From: Cephalopachus bancanus | Taxonomy: Eukaryota > Chordata > Mammalia > Primates > Tarsiidae | Length of the DNA stretch: 64,000 nt | Assembly (NCBI GenBank): GCA_027257055.1 | Contig: JAPVLO010000179.1 | Coordinates: forward strand, 186,001-250,000 | Direction: 5' to 3' | In this document: piece after piece, positions 42,430 to 56,042 of the stretch | How the letters are laid out: each line of letters starts with the position of its first letter | Numbering within the stretch: the stretch's first letter is position 1 | The notes under the pieces: generated by a model | The model's database searches: none | Seen by the model: only the letters and a program-made list of their open reading frames with translations | Told to the model about the DNA's origin: nothing | Position numbers and translations under genes: made by a program

Positions 42430-43745
42430 TTTTTACTTATTTATTTTAAAGATGTGGGGTACAATACAGGATAAGGTAGGTATACAAGTGGTCCTCGTCC
42501 AGGTAAAGTTTGGGCCTACCTTTGGTTTCCAACTTGCCTGGTTTGTGATCAGGTACCCATATGAATGCGATGTGCCTGCTCCGCCCATCCCCACTAGCAG
42601 TTTCTGGCTACTGCCAATTCCTTTCTTATTGTATTATGGTAAATGTTCAGGACCCTCTTAGGCATGAAAACATATAGTACTCTGCTCTTTGTTTCTGTGT
42701 TAGATCACTAAGTATTGTAAATTCATCCAAGTTGCTGTGAAGTCCATAATTTTCTTCTTCTTTATGGCTGTGTGATAGTCCATCATGTATATGATATGTA
42801 CCACATCTTTAAATTCCAGTCCAGTTTTGATGGGCAGCATGGTTGGTTCCATGTTTTGCTACTGTAAATAGTGCTGCAATAAACATGCATGTGCAGGTAT
42901 CTTTTATATAGAGTGATTAAAGTTCTTCCAGGTATATTCCCAGAAGGGGGATTGCTAGGTTGTATGGAAGGCCAATTTCTAGTTCTTTTAGGAATAGCCA
43001 CACTGTTTTCCACAGAGGTTGAACTAGTTCACATTTCCATCAACGTGTTCCCCTTTCTTCACATCCTCGCCAGTATCTGTTGTTGTTCACTTTATTAATG
43101 ATGGACACTCTTACTAGTTTGGTAGTATCGCAATGTGGTTTTCATTTGCATTTCTCTGATGATTAGTGAGACTGAGCATGTTTTCGTGCGTCTGTTGGCT
43201 ATCTTCTTTTGAGAAGTGTCTATTCATATTCATGTCTTTTGCCCACTTTGTAATGTGGCTTTTTTTTTCCTTTTGGCACTTCTGAGTTCTTTGTGGATCC
43301 TGGATGTTAGGGCTTTGTCAGATATGCAGTTGGCAAATATTTTTCCCCATTATGTGGGCTGTCTCCCCACTCTCTTGATGGTTTCTTTTGCTCTGCAGAA
43401 GCTTTTCAGTTTGATGAGGTCCCAGCAGTCTATACTATTTCTTATGGCATGGGCTTTTGATCAGGAACTAGTTGCCTGTTCCAATTTCCCTAAGACTGTC
43501 TCTTGAATTCTCTACAATTCTTAAAATTTAAGGTTTTACATTTAGGTCTTGGATCCATTTGGAGTTGATTTTTACGTATGGTGATAGGTAGGGAGTCCTG
43601 TTTCATTCTTCTGCACATGGTCAGCCAGTTTTCGCAGCACCATTTACTGAATAAGTTCTCCTCTCCCCAGTGGTGGTTGTTAGAAGCCTTGTCTAAGATG
43701 AATCGGTTGAGAAACTGAGGTTCCAAAATCTCTATCCTGTAACAG
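42430..43745 (-). mobile_element. LINE-1 3' end, 5'-truncated
   Basis: Reverse L1: the complement of the L1 tail text appears as ccatgttttgctactgtaaa, ttgcatttctctgatgatta and ttctggatgttagggctttg-like segments. It ends abruptly at about 43,745. Frames are broken by stops. No Alu interrupts it. Confidence 0.88.
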
Positions 43746-43887
43746 GTTGTTCTGATGCAGCCTTATAAAGTTGCTAAAATTCTTTTTCATTGACTTTTTC
43801 CTGGAATATGGTAAACATCTCCAATCTATATAGAAACGACCTTCTTCAACATAGGAAAGTTTTGTGTGTGTGCAATATATATATATA

Positions 43888-44104
43888 TCCCCTTAGAGAT
43901 GGCGTCTCACTCTGTTGCCCAGGCTACAGTGGAGTGGTCATAGCTCACTACAGCCTTGAACTCCTGGGCTCAAGGAATCCCGAGTAGCCAGGGCTACAGG
44001 CATACATCATCACACGAGGCTGATTTTTCTAGTTTTTGTAGAGATGGGGTCTCACAATTTTGCCCAGGCTGGTCTTGAACTCCTGGCTTTAAGTAATCCT
44101 CCCC
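43888..44104 (-). mobile_element. Alu, truncated
   Basis: Reverse Alu body from gagatggcgtctcactctgt, ending at taatcctcccctgg where another Alu piece begins. Confidence 0.85.
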
Positions 44105-44243
44105 TGGTTAATTTTTTTGATTTATTGTAGAGATGAGTTTTCACCAAGTTGCCCAAGTTGGTCTCGAACCCGTGGGCTCAGGCAATCCACTGACCTTGGC
44201 TTTCCAAAGTGCTGGGATTACAGGTTGAGCCACCAAGCCCGGC
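44105..44243 (-). mobile_element. Alu left-monomer piece fused to the preceding Alu
   Basis: ttgatttattgtagagatga … ggttgagccaccaagcccgg is the lineage-specific left monomer (reverse), joined directly to an older-type Alu. Confidence 0.8.
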
Positions 44244-44317
44244 CTGTTTATGATTTTTAAAAATCCAAAAATGCCAAAAGTTTTCTAAATACTCTTTTGA
44301 ATTTTTCTTTTATTTAT

Positions 44318-44610
44318 TTATTTATTTTTTGAGTTGGAGTCTCACTCTGTCACCCAGACTGGAGTGCAGTGGCCGCTCCCGGTCACTGCAACCTCGACCC
44401 ACTGGGCTCCGGCGATCCCTCCGCCTTGGCCTTCCAAGTAGCTGGAACTACAGGTGAGTGTTACCATGCCTGGCTAATTTTTGATTTATTGTAGAGATGA
44501 GGTCTCGCCAAGTTGCACCACACGGGTCTCGAACACGCAGGCTCAGGCAATCCACTCACCTCATCCTCCCAAAGCGCGGGATTACAGGCTGAGCCACCGA
44601 GCCCAGCTGG
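44318..44610 (-). mobile_element. Alu (lineage-specific) after (TTTA)n
   Basis: tttatttatttatttatttt then gagttggagtctcactctgt; reverse dimer ending gagccaccgagcccagc. Confidence 0.93.
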
Positions 44611-45075
44611 ATTTTTCTTTTAAAAAATTGTATCTATAGAAAAATTGCCCCTTCCCTGCAACAATGACCAATGTTCAACCACCTAACTCATAAGAGTAGA
44701 GCTACAAAGGACGACTCATTACTGCCAGATAAAAACACGAAGGATTTGGTTAGTAGCTCTATAACTTTTAATAGAATGAAAAGAAGTCAGAGTGGCAATG
44801 GTGGTTTCTGTGCATAGAGAGAGGCTCTATGGTAGGTTTGAAAGTAATAAAAGAATAGTTTAGACATTTATGGGGAAAAAATAGAAATAGGTCAATGGCA
44901 CTAAGACCCCATTCACACAGGGGATATGTAGCAAATGTCCAGGTTATTAACTTCACTATTCTTAGCTAGTTAGCTAAGTAGTATTCTAATAACAGCTAGC
45001 CAGCATTAACCTAAGATATCCAAACATTCTATGTATTCTAAAGCAATCCAGAATGTTCTATCAAATATCACATCA

Positions 45076-45315
<240 letters not shown>

Positions 45316-45352
45316 TTACTTTCTGCTTCTACCACCTTAAAAATGCTTTATG

Positions 45353-45648
45353 GGCCAGGCTCGGTGGCTCAGCTTGTAATCCCGCGCTTTGGGAGGCCGA
45401 GGTGAGTGGATTGCCTGAGCCCACGGGTTCAAGATCCACCCAGGCAACTTGGCGAAACCTCATCTCTACAATAAAATCAAAAATTAGCCGGGTGTGATAG
45501 CGTGCGCCTGTAGTTCCAGCTACTTGGAAGGCTGAGGTGGAAGGAATGCCGGAGCCCAGCAGGTCGAGGCTGCGGTGGCCGGGAGCGGCCACTGCACTCC
45601 AGTCTGGGCAACTGAGTGAGACTCCAAATCAAAAAAGAAAAAAAAAAA
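45353..45648 (+). mobile_element. Alu (lineage-specific), 95 bp from an ANKRD12 acceptor
   Basis: ggccaggctcggtggctcag to a poly-A. It lies in the intron just upstream (in transcript terms) of the 45,258 acceptor and is antisense to the transcript. Confidence 0.93.
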
Positions 45649-46271
45649 GCCTTATGAATGGCTTAAGTTGTCATGACTATCACTGAGTGAAATCCAATTC
45701 TTTGGCAGAGGCCCAAAACACATAGTACGTATATACAGAAATAAGTTTTTAGTAGATCTCGTTTCCCTCCTCCTTAGACACAAGTAAAAGAACAAAGAGA
45801 AAATAACTCTCAATAGTTCTCATATTGTGACCCCCTACTATCCTATTCATGCTGGTAGAAGAAAAACCAAAGGTCTCTTGAAAATAGCATACCAGTCTCC
45901 CTTTGGAAAGAGACTGGAAATAATGAGTCCTTGTAAGTATATATGCTCAAAGGTCAGCTTCTGGAAAGATTTTGTAGCTATGTGCATATTTAGAAAATTG
46001 TATTCATAGAGACTATCTTATTTACAGGCATAATTATTTAAAATTACATGCAGAAACCAGGAAACCTTTATTATTGTATTCAAAGAAAAGTTATCCATCT
46101 TTGGTAAACTATATCAATAATGCATTTTAAAAGGGCAAAAGTACAGTATTTAAAATATGCTAGTCAGAAAACAAAATCAGTTTCTGATAAATATAGAGGA
46201 AAGGGCAATGTACCCTAACTGTTGTCAGGTCCTACAGATTAAATTTTTGGCATTTTGCCTTTCCTCAGTTA

Positions 46272-46292
46272 CCCACCCACCCACCCACCCAT
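46272..46292 (+). repeat. (CCAC)n short repeat
   Basis: Five cacc-type units in a row. Confidence 0.9.
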
Positions 46293-46723
46293 CCATTCGT
46301 GCCAAATTTATTGAGCATTTCTTATATGACAAGCAGTTCTGGAGTCATTAACAAAAAAACCACAAAATGCCTATATGCAGAGTTGTATTTGCAACCTAGT
46401 ACAGAAAATGTGACATTAGAAGAAAACATCAGTAAAAAATTACATAGTAAGGGCTATCACATAGGTTTATATGAATTGCCAAAGGAGCAGAGAGGAAAAG
46501 AATAGTCCAATGGTAAACAAGGACCAGTTCAAAAAAAATTCATACTTAGGAGTTGCATTTTTCTTCTTTCAAAATAACTTCCTTATCCTTATTGAGACAT
46601 GAAAAAATGTGTTACAGAAAAATGTAATTAGGAAAGACAGCATTAATTTCTAAATTTTGTTTCTAAAATATATGGGTGTATTTGCACCCATAAAGACTGT
46701 ATTTATAATTTTATTTCCTTTTT

Positions 46724-46802
46724 TTAAGTCAAGGTCTCATTCTGCCAACCAGGCTGGAATGCAGTGGCACAATCAGAGCTCACTGTAAACTTGATCTTCC
46801 GG
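46724..46802 (-). mobile_element. Alu 3' fragment
   Basis: ttaagtcaaggtctcattct … gctcactgtaaacttgatct, then lost. Confidence 0.7.
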
Positions 46803-46875
46803 AAGGCAGTTCTTAAATTTTTACTCTGAACTCTATAATATTTTACATTTTATTTTTTATTTGTTTGCTTGTTTA

Positions 46876-47157
46876 TCTATTGAGCTGGAGTCTCACTCTG
46901 TTGCCCAGGCTGAAGAGCAGTGGCATGTTCATGGCCACCCCAGCGTGAACCTGCTGGGCTCCGGCAAGCCTTCCGTCTCAGCCTTCCAAGTAGCCAGAAC
47001 TATAGGTGCACACTATCATGCCTGGCTAATTTTTTATTTATTGTAGAGATGAGGTCTCACCAAGTTGCCTGGGCTGGCCTCAAGTCTGCAGGTTCAGACA
47101 ATCCACTTGCCTCAGCCTCCCAAAGTGCTGGGATTACAGGCTGAGCCACTGAGCCTG
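46876..47157 (-). mobile_element. Alu (lineage-specific)
   Basis: attgagctggagtctcactc to ggctgagccactgagcctga, reverse dimer. Confidence 0.92.
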
Positions 47158-47224
47158 ATAAACATTTTACATTTTAATGTGTGCTTGCATGCACCGTGTT
47201 TTTTTGTTCCTTCAAAATATCCCC

Positions 47225-47345
47225 TTTTAAGTAGGTATTATTTATTAGATAACTTAAAGATAAGGAAGAAAATAGAGATGAGAAGTAACTTGCACAAGAC
47301 TATACAGTTAGTGGGCCACAATGGAACTATCTATCTTCAATCCAA
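47225..47345 (+). repeat. Probable MIR fragment
   Basis: ttttaagtaggtattattta … gagatgagaagtaacttgca … cagttagtgggccac follows the MIR order. Confidence 0.5.
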
Positions 47346-47715
47346 ATTCATGAAACAATTCATTCACTGTTTCAATCTAAGTAAAATGCCTTTTAAAAAA
47401 TAGGTAGTGCAACATTGCAAAATTTTTATTGTATGTAAAATCTACTTTAACCACTACGTCCAGTTGTCTGACAGTAGAATGTCTTGAAACAAAAATTTTG
47501 CCAATTAATCAATTATCAAATTAAAGAGAATATTTTATAAAAAGATAATGCTAAATCTGACTATGAATTAGTAGTTAGAAAGCTAAAAAAAAAAAGGGAC
47601 AGCAAAATATAAATGAGTTGATCAAGCAGTGAGTGAAATATGACACAAGATCATATGATTAAGAAGTGAATGAAATTACCCTGGATTAAACTTATTATTT
47701 TGAAGAGGTATATTA

Positions 47716-47883
<168 letters not shown>

Positions 47884-48085
47884 TCAAATTAGAATATTAA
47901 TTTAATATATTATTCACCTGCACTAATTTAAGATATGTGTTTTTCATATACATACTTATGCGTGACATAAGAAATCTAATTTGCACATGGCACAAAAGAA
48001 AAAAGGAGTTATATAAAGAAGCTACTGAAAATAAATACCCAAGAACGCCACCAATTTTACTGAAGGTTCATTCAACAAAATATTA

Positions 48086-50240
48086 CAGTTGACACTGGAA
48101 CAATGTGAGGACTGGGTTATTGACCCCATATATTCGAGAATCCCCATATATTCGAGAATATAACTTTAACTTCCCCAAAACTTAACTACTAATAGCCTAC
48201 TGCTAAACAGAAGCTTTGCTGATAACAGTTGACACATTTTTAATGTTACATGTATTATATATTGTATTCCTACACAATACATATTCTTTAGTAAACTAGG
48301 GAAAATAAAATATTTAAAAAATACTAAGGAAAATATATTTACTAATAAATTGAAGTAGATCATCATGAAGATCTTTATCCTCATTGTCGTCACATTGACT
48401 AGACTGAGGAGGAGGGGAAAGGAGATGATAGGTTGGTCTTGCTGTCTGAGGGGTAAGATGTAAAAAGGGAGGCAGGAGAGGTAGGCACACTCGGTATACC
48501 TTTACAAAAATACACTGCAATTTCTGTCTAACTTTTTGCTTTTTTATTTCTCTAAAAATGTTTCAATATGGTACCAATCCTTTTTTTCCCTATCTTCTTT
48601 AGTTTCAGTGCCCATATCATAAAAGGATTTTTAAAAAGTCAGAGCAGTCTTAAATAACTGAAACACTTTTCCAGACTGTCTAATGTCAATTTTTTACTGG
48701 TATTCCTTTTTCTTCTAAGTCTTCTTCTTCTTCACCTGATAATGTTTTGGAAGGATGTATCTCCATCAAGTCATCTTCTGTTAATTACTCTGGATTAGCT
48801 ACTGAATTTCTCTAAAATCTGTACCTTGAAACCCTTTTTTACTCTCCATTTTTTTTGCCATATCCACATTCTCTTTCATGATTTCCACTACTGGCTCTGT
48901 GGTAAATTCTATGAGGTCATGCACAACATCAGGACACAGTTTTCTCCAGAAATAAATGATTGTTTGGGTTTGGTGGCTTTTTCTGCAACAATGGCATCTG
49001 CAGTGCTATAACCCTTCTAGACTTTCATGATGCTCTACTGGGGTTCTCTCCCATAGTGCTGATAATCCTTTCCATAGGAGTATCCTGTGTAATGAGCCTC
49101 CAATGTCCTTATAACTGTCTGATCCAGAGGTTATTAGAGATTCTGGTTTGAGGGCAAGTAGACTACTCCAACACCTTTGATGTTGAACCCACAGGGGTCT
49201 GAGTGAATAGGAACACAATATCAAAAGAACTTACTGGCAAGGTACTTTCTGATTTAGGGAGAAATAAACTAATGAAATCCAGGAAAAGGTTTCCACTGTC
49301 CAGGCCTCTTGTTGTATAGCTAGAATACTGGCAGCTAGTGTTTATCTTTTCCCTTCAGGGATCAGGAGCAGTCTTGATCATAAACTCAGCTGCATTTTCC
49401 AAAAACAGCAGTTAGCCTATCCCTTCCTAGCGCTCACTTTTTTTCCTTACTAATAAATGACCTTTGTGGTGTTTCTTTCTCCAGAACAGGGCACTTTTAT
49501 CTGCATTTAAACCTTGTTCAGGCAGATACAAGAAGGGAAAACAAAAAACAAAAAACAAAAAAAAAAGGAATTTGTTTTTACACGTTTAAACCTCAGTCAC
49601 CTACAAAGTACTTTCTATTTGATGCAATATACCTATCAAGACACTTTATTCACTGCTCAAAATAGTTTTTGAACTTATAATCTGGATGCCTCTTAATGCT
49701 TGTGCCATTTTATGTTTCATTTCTTCCCACATCAGTAAAACATTTTCCTTTGAGGAATTTTTCCATCGGGAAAACAAACAAAAAAATGCTTACTGTGAGA
49801 TCAGTAGGAAAGGTGGGACACAGTAGAAATGCCATTTTTGGTCAAAAACTTAAGAACACTCAGTGCATTGTGGACTGGTGTGTTGTCGTGGAGGAAGAAC
49901 CAGTCGCTTATTTGCCACAACTGAGGATGTTTCTTCTGCAAATCATGATGCAATCTTCTCAAAACTTCCAGATAAAAACTGTGGATGACCATTTAATATG
50001 GAGGAACAAATTCCAAGTGCACTGCAATGGGTCCGTCTTCCAAAAGATAATTCTGGGCTTTTTTGGGTATCCCCTTGTATCCTTTGCCTCACTGATTTTC
50101 TTAATTTTCTCAGTATTTCTAGGTTCTGCAGTTTTTCTGAAGTTTTCTCAGACTGCTGTAAATCTCCAAAAATCTTTCCAATATATTTATTGAAAAAAAA
50201 ACTACATATAAACGGACCTGCACAGTTCAAGGGTCAACTA
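48086..50240 (-). mobile_element. Tigger1 (pogo-type) DNA transposon
   Basis: Both terminal inverted repeats are visible: cagttgacactggaacaatg at 48,086 and its complement gttcaagggtcaact ending at about 50,240. Each is flanked by TA (48,084-48,085 and 50,241-50,242). Transposase remnants run on the minus strand in the left half; the segment around 48,735-48,960 gives WRKLCPDVVHDLIEFTTEPV and LTEDDLME, matching the Tigger1 C-terminal region as I know it. Stops disrupt it. The short 5' end of the element is at 50,075-50,240, and most of the N-terminal coding part is missing. A mariner derivative sits in the gap. Confidence 0.9.
49571..50074 (-). mobile_element. mariner-like deletion derivative, copy B
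   Basis: Nested in Tigger1. On the minus strand it shows FYLEVLRRLHHDLQKKHPQL, then WFFLHDNTPVHNALSVLKFL (catalytic Asp block) and a stop-broken C-terminus. It is collinear with copy A from its start (ggatacccaaaaaagcccag) to its end (ctgaggtttaaacgtgtaaa) and lacks the same N-terminal region. Confidence 0.82.
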
Positions 50241-50967
50241 TATTTCCAGTGGGCTAAATTATTTTTTAAAACTTAAATACAAAATACTTAAGCTTTCCAA
50301 TAAATATAAGCCTGACATAATTTATAATCATCTATATACTGATAGAAATACATGTAAGACATTAAGAATTATAAACTGGTATGGGTAAAATAATTTCATT
50401 TTTAAAAATTCTATATATAAGTAAATGTTCATCGTGTGTGTATGAGATAATAAAAAGGTACTGAAAGGGTGACTTCCAAATTGCTAATAATTTTTTGGAA
50501 TACAAAGAAACTGAGAGGAGGGAAGGTAGGGTAGTATAGTATGTGAAATAAAAGAAAATTTCTATATTGTTCTCTGCATACCTTTACTGTTTTGAATTCT
50601 TTATAGTAAGAATGTACTGGTATGCTATTTGAGTAATGAAAATAAAAATAACATCATCCTTCTCTTACGGTCCTCATGTTCAAGTTAATAAATGTTCTTA
50701 AAAGAATTATGAATTACTTTGAAAACATTTTATAATTCAAATTCACCTTGACTATAAGCTAAGCTGGATAAATAATTATACAGACAATATACAGCAATAT
50801 GTCAACTAAAAATATAGGTAATACTGACAAGGAATTGTAGCAGAGATCAGGGTTTCATGTACACACTCCAAAAGTTTTATAACAGAATACTTTTAGAACT
50901 CTCTTATTTCAGCAAAAGAAATAAAATAAAGTAGATTAAGCTGTAACCAGGATATGCTTAAATTTTA

Positions 50968-51216
<249 letters not shown>

Positions 51217-51747
51217 TTAACAAAAGTTCTAGGTTAAATATTTTGTACACTTATTTAAGAATTTTCACTGGTAATGTGCTAATTTCCTGGAACACAGGGA
51301 ATACCTTCTCATTCTAACAACCCAGAGCATGACATGGATGAAATATTAATAATTTTACCTAAATACAAGAAGAATCATCTTCTCTTATGATTATTGAGTA
51401 TCATGAGTCAATTTTTAAAAATGTTTTATTCTGTCAATTCATAAAATTCATTAAAAATGATAACAAAGTACCAGGCATGTACCCTAAAACTGTTTGCTTA
51501 ATGAATATCTTTTGACTACAAAAGTATATATTTTTCCTAGTCACTTCATGCTATTTTTCTAAGACCTAGATGAAGAAATAAAATTGAAGGCTGAAGTCCA
51601 CATCTCAGATTCGGACAAAGCACTGGAGTTTTGTTCAAAGATTAAGTGCAAATTAATGTCATAATGATTCTAAGCATGAAAATAAAACCGAGAAGCTAAA
51701 TAAGATACTAGGAGTCTACAAAAAGGCTATAAAAGTTGAGCTTTAAG

Positions 51748-52034
51748 CCGGGCTTGGTGGCTCAGCCTGTAATCCCGCGCCTTTGGGAGGCTGAGGTGAG
51801 TGGACTGCCTGAGCCCGCGGGTTCAAGACCCGCCTGGGCAGGGAGACCTCATCTCAACAATAAAATCACAAAAGCAGCCGGGCGTGGTAACGCATGCCTG
51901 TAATTCCGGCTACTTGGAAGGCTGAGGCGGAAGGATCGCCAGAGCCCAGCAGGTCGAGGCTGCGGTGGCCGGGAGCAGCCACTGCACTCCAGTCTGGGCG
52001 ACAGAGTGAGACTCCAACTCAAAAAAAAAAAAAA
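51748..52034 (+). mobile_element. Alu (short-linker subfamily)
   Basis: Near-consensus copy: cctgtaatcccgcgcctttg, ggcagggagacctcatctca. Target duplication aaaagttgagcttta on both sides. Confidence 0.95.
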
Positions 52035-53572
52035 AGTTGAGCTTTAGATGACATTATCCTATACCTCAAAAACCCAAGATAATCTGTCAAAAACCTCCTT
52101 GCACTGATAAAGGACTTTGGCAAAGTCCCAGGGTTTTAAATAAAGGTGCAAAAGACAGCTGCATTTCTATACACCAACAGTAAACAAACAGAAACCCAAA
52201 TAAAAAGCACAATCCCATGCACAATAGTCACAAAAAAACTGGAATGCCTTGGTATCTTCCTAACCAGAGAAGTCAAAGACCTTTACAACGAAAACTACAC
52301 AACACTACTCAAAAAAATCAAAGATGACACAAACAAACGGAAAAATATTTCATGCTCATAGTTTGGAAGAATCAATACTGTTAAGATGTCCATCCTACCC
52401 AAGGTAATCTACAGATTTAACGCAATACCCATTAAATTACCAGCAGCACTCTTCTCAGACCTGGAAGTGACAATACAGGAATTCATATGGAAACATAAAT
52501 GACCACAAATAGCCAAAACAATCCTCAGCAAAAAAAGAAAAATAAAGCAGGAGGTATCACATGTCCAGACTATAAACTTTATTATAAAGCTACAATAATC
52601 AAAAGAGCCTAGTATTGGTACAAGAACAGGCATATAGACCAATGGAACAGGACAGAGATTCCAGAAGCAAAATCTCAATTTCTCAACCAACTCATCTTCA
52701 ACAAAGCCTCCACCACCAACCACTGGGGAGAGGAGAACCTATTCAGTAAATGGTGCAGGGAAAACTGGCTGACCACATGCAAAAGACTACAACAAGATCC
52801 CTACCTATCATCATACACAAAAATCAACTCTACATGGATCAAAGACCTAAATGTAAAACCTCAAACTATAAGAACCTTAGAAAACGCAGGAGACACCCTT
52901 AAGGAAATTGGAACTGGCAACCAATTCCTGATCAAAACCCCAAGTGCCCAGGCCATAAGAGATACGATAGACAAGCAAGACCTCATCAAACGGACAAGCT
53001 TCCACAAAGCTCAAGAAACCATCAAGAGGGCAGGGAGACAGCCCACAGACTGGGAAAAAATATTTGCCAACTGTGTATCTGACAAAGGCCTAACATTAGG
53101 ATCTATAAGGAACTCAAATATGCCAAAAAGAAATGAACAGACACTACTCAAAAGAAGACAAATGAGCAGCCAACCAACACACGAAAAAATGTTCAGCCTC
53201 ACTAGTCATCAAAGAAATGCAAATTAAAACCACAATGAGATACCACCTAACTCCAGTCGGGATGGCCATCATCAATAACTCAAAAAACAACAGAAGATGG
53301 AGAGGATGTAGGAAAAGGGAACACTTCTACACTGTTGGTAGGAGTGTAAACTACAACCACTGTGGAAAACAGTTTGGCAATTCCTAAAAGATCTAAAAAT
53401 CAACCTTCTGTATGACCCTGCAACCCCCTACTGGGAATATACCCAGAGGAATTGTAATCACTCTATGAAAAAGATACCTGCACCCATATGTTTATTGCGA
53501 CACTGTTCACAATAGCAAAAACATGGAACCAACAGTGCTGCCTGCTGAAAGAGGACTGAATTTAAAAAATGT

Positions 53573-55098
53573 GGTACATTCTTCTCAGACCTAGAAAAAA
53601 CAACACAAGAATTCATATGGAAACACAAACAAACAAGAATAGCCAGAACAATCCTCAGCAAAAAAAAAACAAAGCAGGTGGTATCACATTACCAGACTTC
53701 AAACTTTACTATAAAGCTACAATCATCAAAACAGCTTGGTATTGGTATAGGAACAGGCATATTGATCAATGGAATAGAATTGAGATCCCCGAAGTAAAAC
53801 CTCAATTTCTCAATCAATTCATCTTCGACAAAGCCTCCACCACCTACCACTGGGGAGAAGAGAACCTATTCAGTAAATGGTGCTGGGAAAACTGGCTAAC
53901 CACATGCAGAAGATTGAAACAGGACCCCTATCTATCCCCATACACAAAAATTAACTCCAAACGGATCAGAGACCTAAATGTAAAACCTCAAACCATAAGA
54001 ATCCTAGAAAATGAAGGACATACCCTCATGGAAATTGGAACTGGCATCCAATTCCTGAACAAAACCCGAAATCCACAGGCCATAAGGGATAAGATAGACA
54101 AGTGGGACCTCATTAAACTGACAAGCTTCTGCAAAGCCAAAGAAACCATCAAGAGAGCATGGAGACAGCCTACAGACTGGTAAAAAGTATTTGCCAACTC
54201 CAGGTCTGACAAAGGCTTAACATCTTGGATCTACAAGGAACTCAAACGTGCTGAAAAGAAAAAAACAAACAACCCTGTTATAAAATGGGCAAAAGATATC
54301 AACAAACACTTCACAAAGGAAGACGTCCGAGCAGCCAACAGACACATGAAGAAATGTTCAACCTCACTAGTCATCAGGGAGATGCAAATCAAAACCACAC
54401 TGAGATACCACCTAACTCCAGTCAGAATGGCAATTATCAACAACTCAAAAAATAACAGTTGCTGGAGAGGGTGTGGCGAAAAGGGAACACTTCTACACTG
54501 TTGGTGGGAGTGTAAACTAGTGCAACCTCTATGGAAAGCAGTGTGGCGATTCCTAAAAACTCTGAACATCAACCTCCCATATGACCCTGCAATCCCCCTA
54601 ATGGGAATCTACCCTGAAGAACTCAAATCGCTCTATCAAAAAGATACCTGCACACGAATGTTTATCGCAGTATTGTTCATAATAGCAAGAACCTGGAACC
54701 AACCATGCTGTCCATCAAAAGAGTACTGTATTTAAAAAATGTGGTACATATACACGATGGAATACTATGCAGCCATAAAGAAGAACAAAATCATGAATTT
54801 CGCAGCAACCTGGATGGAGCTAGAGTCTACAATATTGAGTGACCTCTCAAAGAAACAAAGATCTGAGTATCACATATTCTCACTCATACAGTGGACCTTG
54901 ATCATCCCACACACTACCATAAGAAAATGACTGACAGTGGTGGGAAACCATGGCGGGGGGATGGGACTAATGGTAGTAAACATCTGTCTGGGGACAGGGA
55001 GACACCTGTTATCAACAAAGGGGCCTGAATGAAGCATATTTGTATACCTAACCCTTAACTGTACCCCACAATATCATAATAAAAAATACTGATTTAAA
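53573..55098 (+). mobile_element. LINE-1 (inner), 5'-truncated
   Basis: Starts abruptly with cattcttctcagacctagaa, repeating text already present at 52,448 of the outer copy. It keeps a 204-codon open stretch of ORF2 C-terminal region (53,569-54,183: …[20 protein letters not shown]…) and a further 129-codon stretch at 54,346-54,735 with a [20 protein letters not shown] zinc-knuckle-like segment. It ends …aataaaaaatactgattt plus A-tail. Less decayed than the other L1s here. Confidence 0.88.
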
Positions 55099-55108
55099 AA
55101 AAAATGTG

Positions 55109-55391
55109 AGCTGGGCTCAGTGGCTTAGCCTGTAATCCCGCGCCTTTGGGAAGCTGAGGTGAGTGGATTGCCTGAGCCCGCAGGTTCGAGACCCACCTGG
55201 GCAGGCAAGACCTCATCTCTACAATAAAATAAAAAAATTAGCCGAGTGTGGTAGCACGCGCCTGTAATTCCGGCTACTCGGAAGGCTGAGGCAGAAGGAT
55301 CGCCGGAGCCCAGCAGGTCGAGGCTGCGGTTGCCAGGAGTGGCCACTGCACTCCAGTCTCGGCGACAGAGTGAGACTCCAACTCAAAAAGA
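55109..55391 (+). mobile_element. Alu (short-linker subfamily) at the inner L1 tail
   Basis: Starts agctgggctcagtggcttag directly after the inner L1 A-tail and ends in actcaaaaagaaaa, where the outer L1 resumes. Confidence 0.93.
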
Positions 55392-56042
55392 AAAGTGGTA
55401 CCTATACACAATGGAGTATTATGCAGTCATAAAGGACAAAATTATGAACTTTGCAGCAACTTGGATGGACTCAAGAGTCTATAATACTCAATGATCTCTC
55501 ACAGAAACAAACAGCTGAGTATCGCACATTCTCACTCATAAGTGGACCACTCACAAGTGGACCTTGAACAATTATCATAATATTATAAGAAAAGGATTGG
55601 CAGTAGTGGGAATCTGCATGGGGAGGGGTTAGGCATACCTCATCAACAAGGGTACCTGCATAATGAACATTCATATACCTAACCGTGAATTGTACCCCAC
55701 ATCTTTAAAATAAAATATTTTAAAAAGAAAAAAAAATTGTGCTTTTCCTTGATTCCTTTATTTTGATATTTGTTCTAGTTTCTATATAACTAGATGATGC
55801 CCAAAGGCTTCTCCCCCATTTCAGCACTACTAAAAGAAAAAAATGTGATTTCTTAATCAATTAACAAGTTAAGATATATACAGTGTTCTTCAATTCTGAA
55901 AACTTACAACTATTTAAAAGAAATTGCTCTAAGAGAAAAAGAAATCTATAGAAAATAATTTTCTATTAGTCTTGCAACCTGACATGATTAGAGCTCTACA
56001 GCAGTATCATCCTTTCCTCAATTTAAAAAACTTTTTTTAAAA

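Larger units (their letters stand above)
52048..55735 (+). mobile_element. LINE-1 (outer), interrupted by a second L1 and an Alu
   Basis: The outer copy runs 52,048-53,577 from gatgacattatcctatacct to aaaaaatgtggtac. It resumes at about 55,395 with gtggtacctatacacaatgg and ends near 55,735. All frames are broken. Confidence 0.85.

Noticed and set aside
53569..54183. 204-residue ORF as a host gene
   Set aside because: It is the decayed C-terminal ORF2 region of the inner L1.
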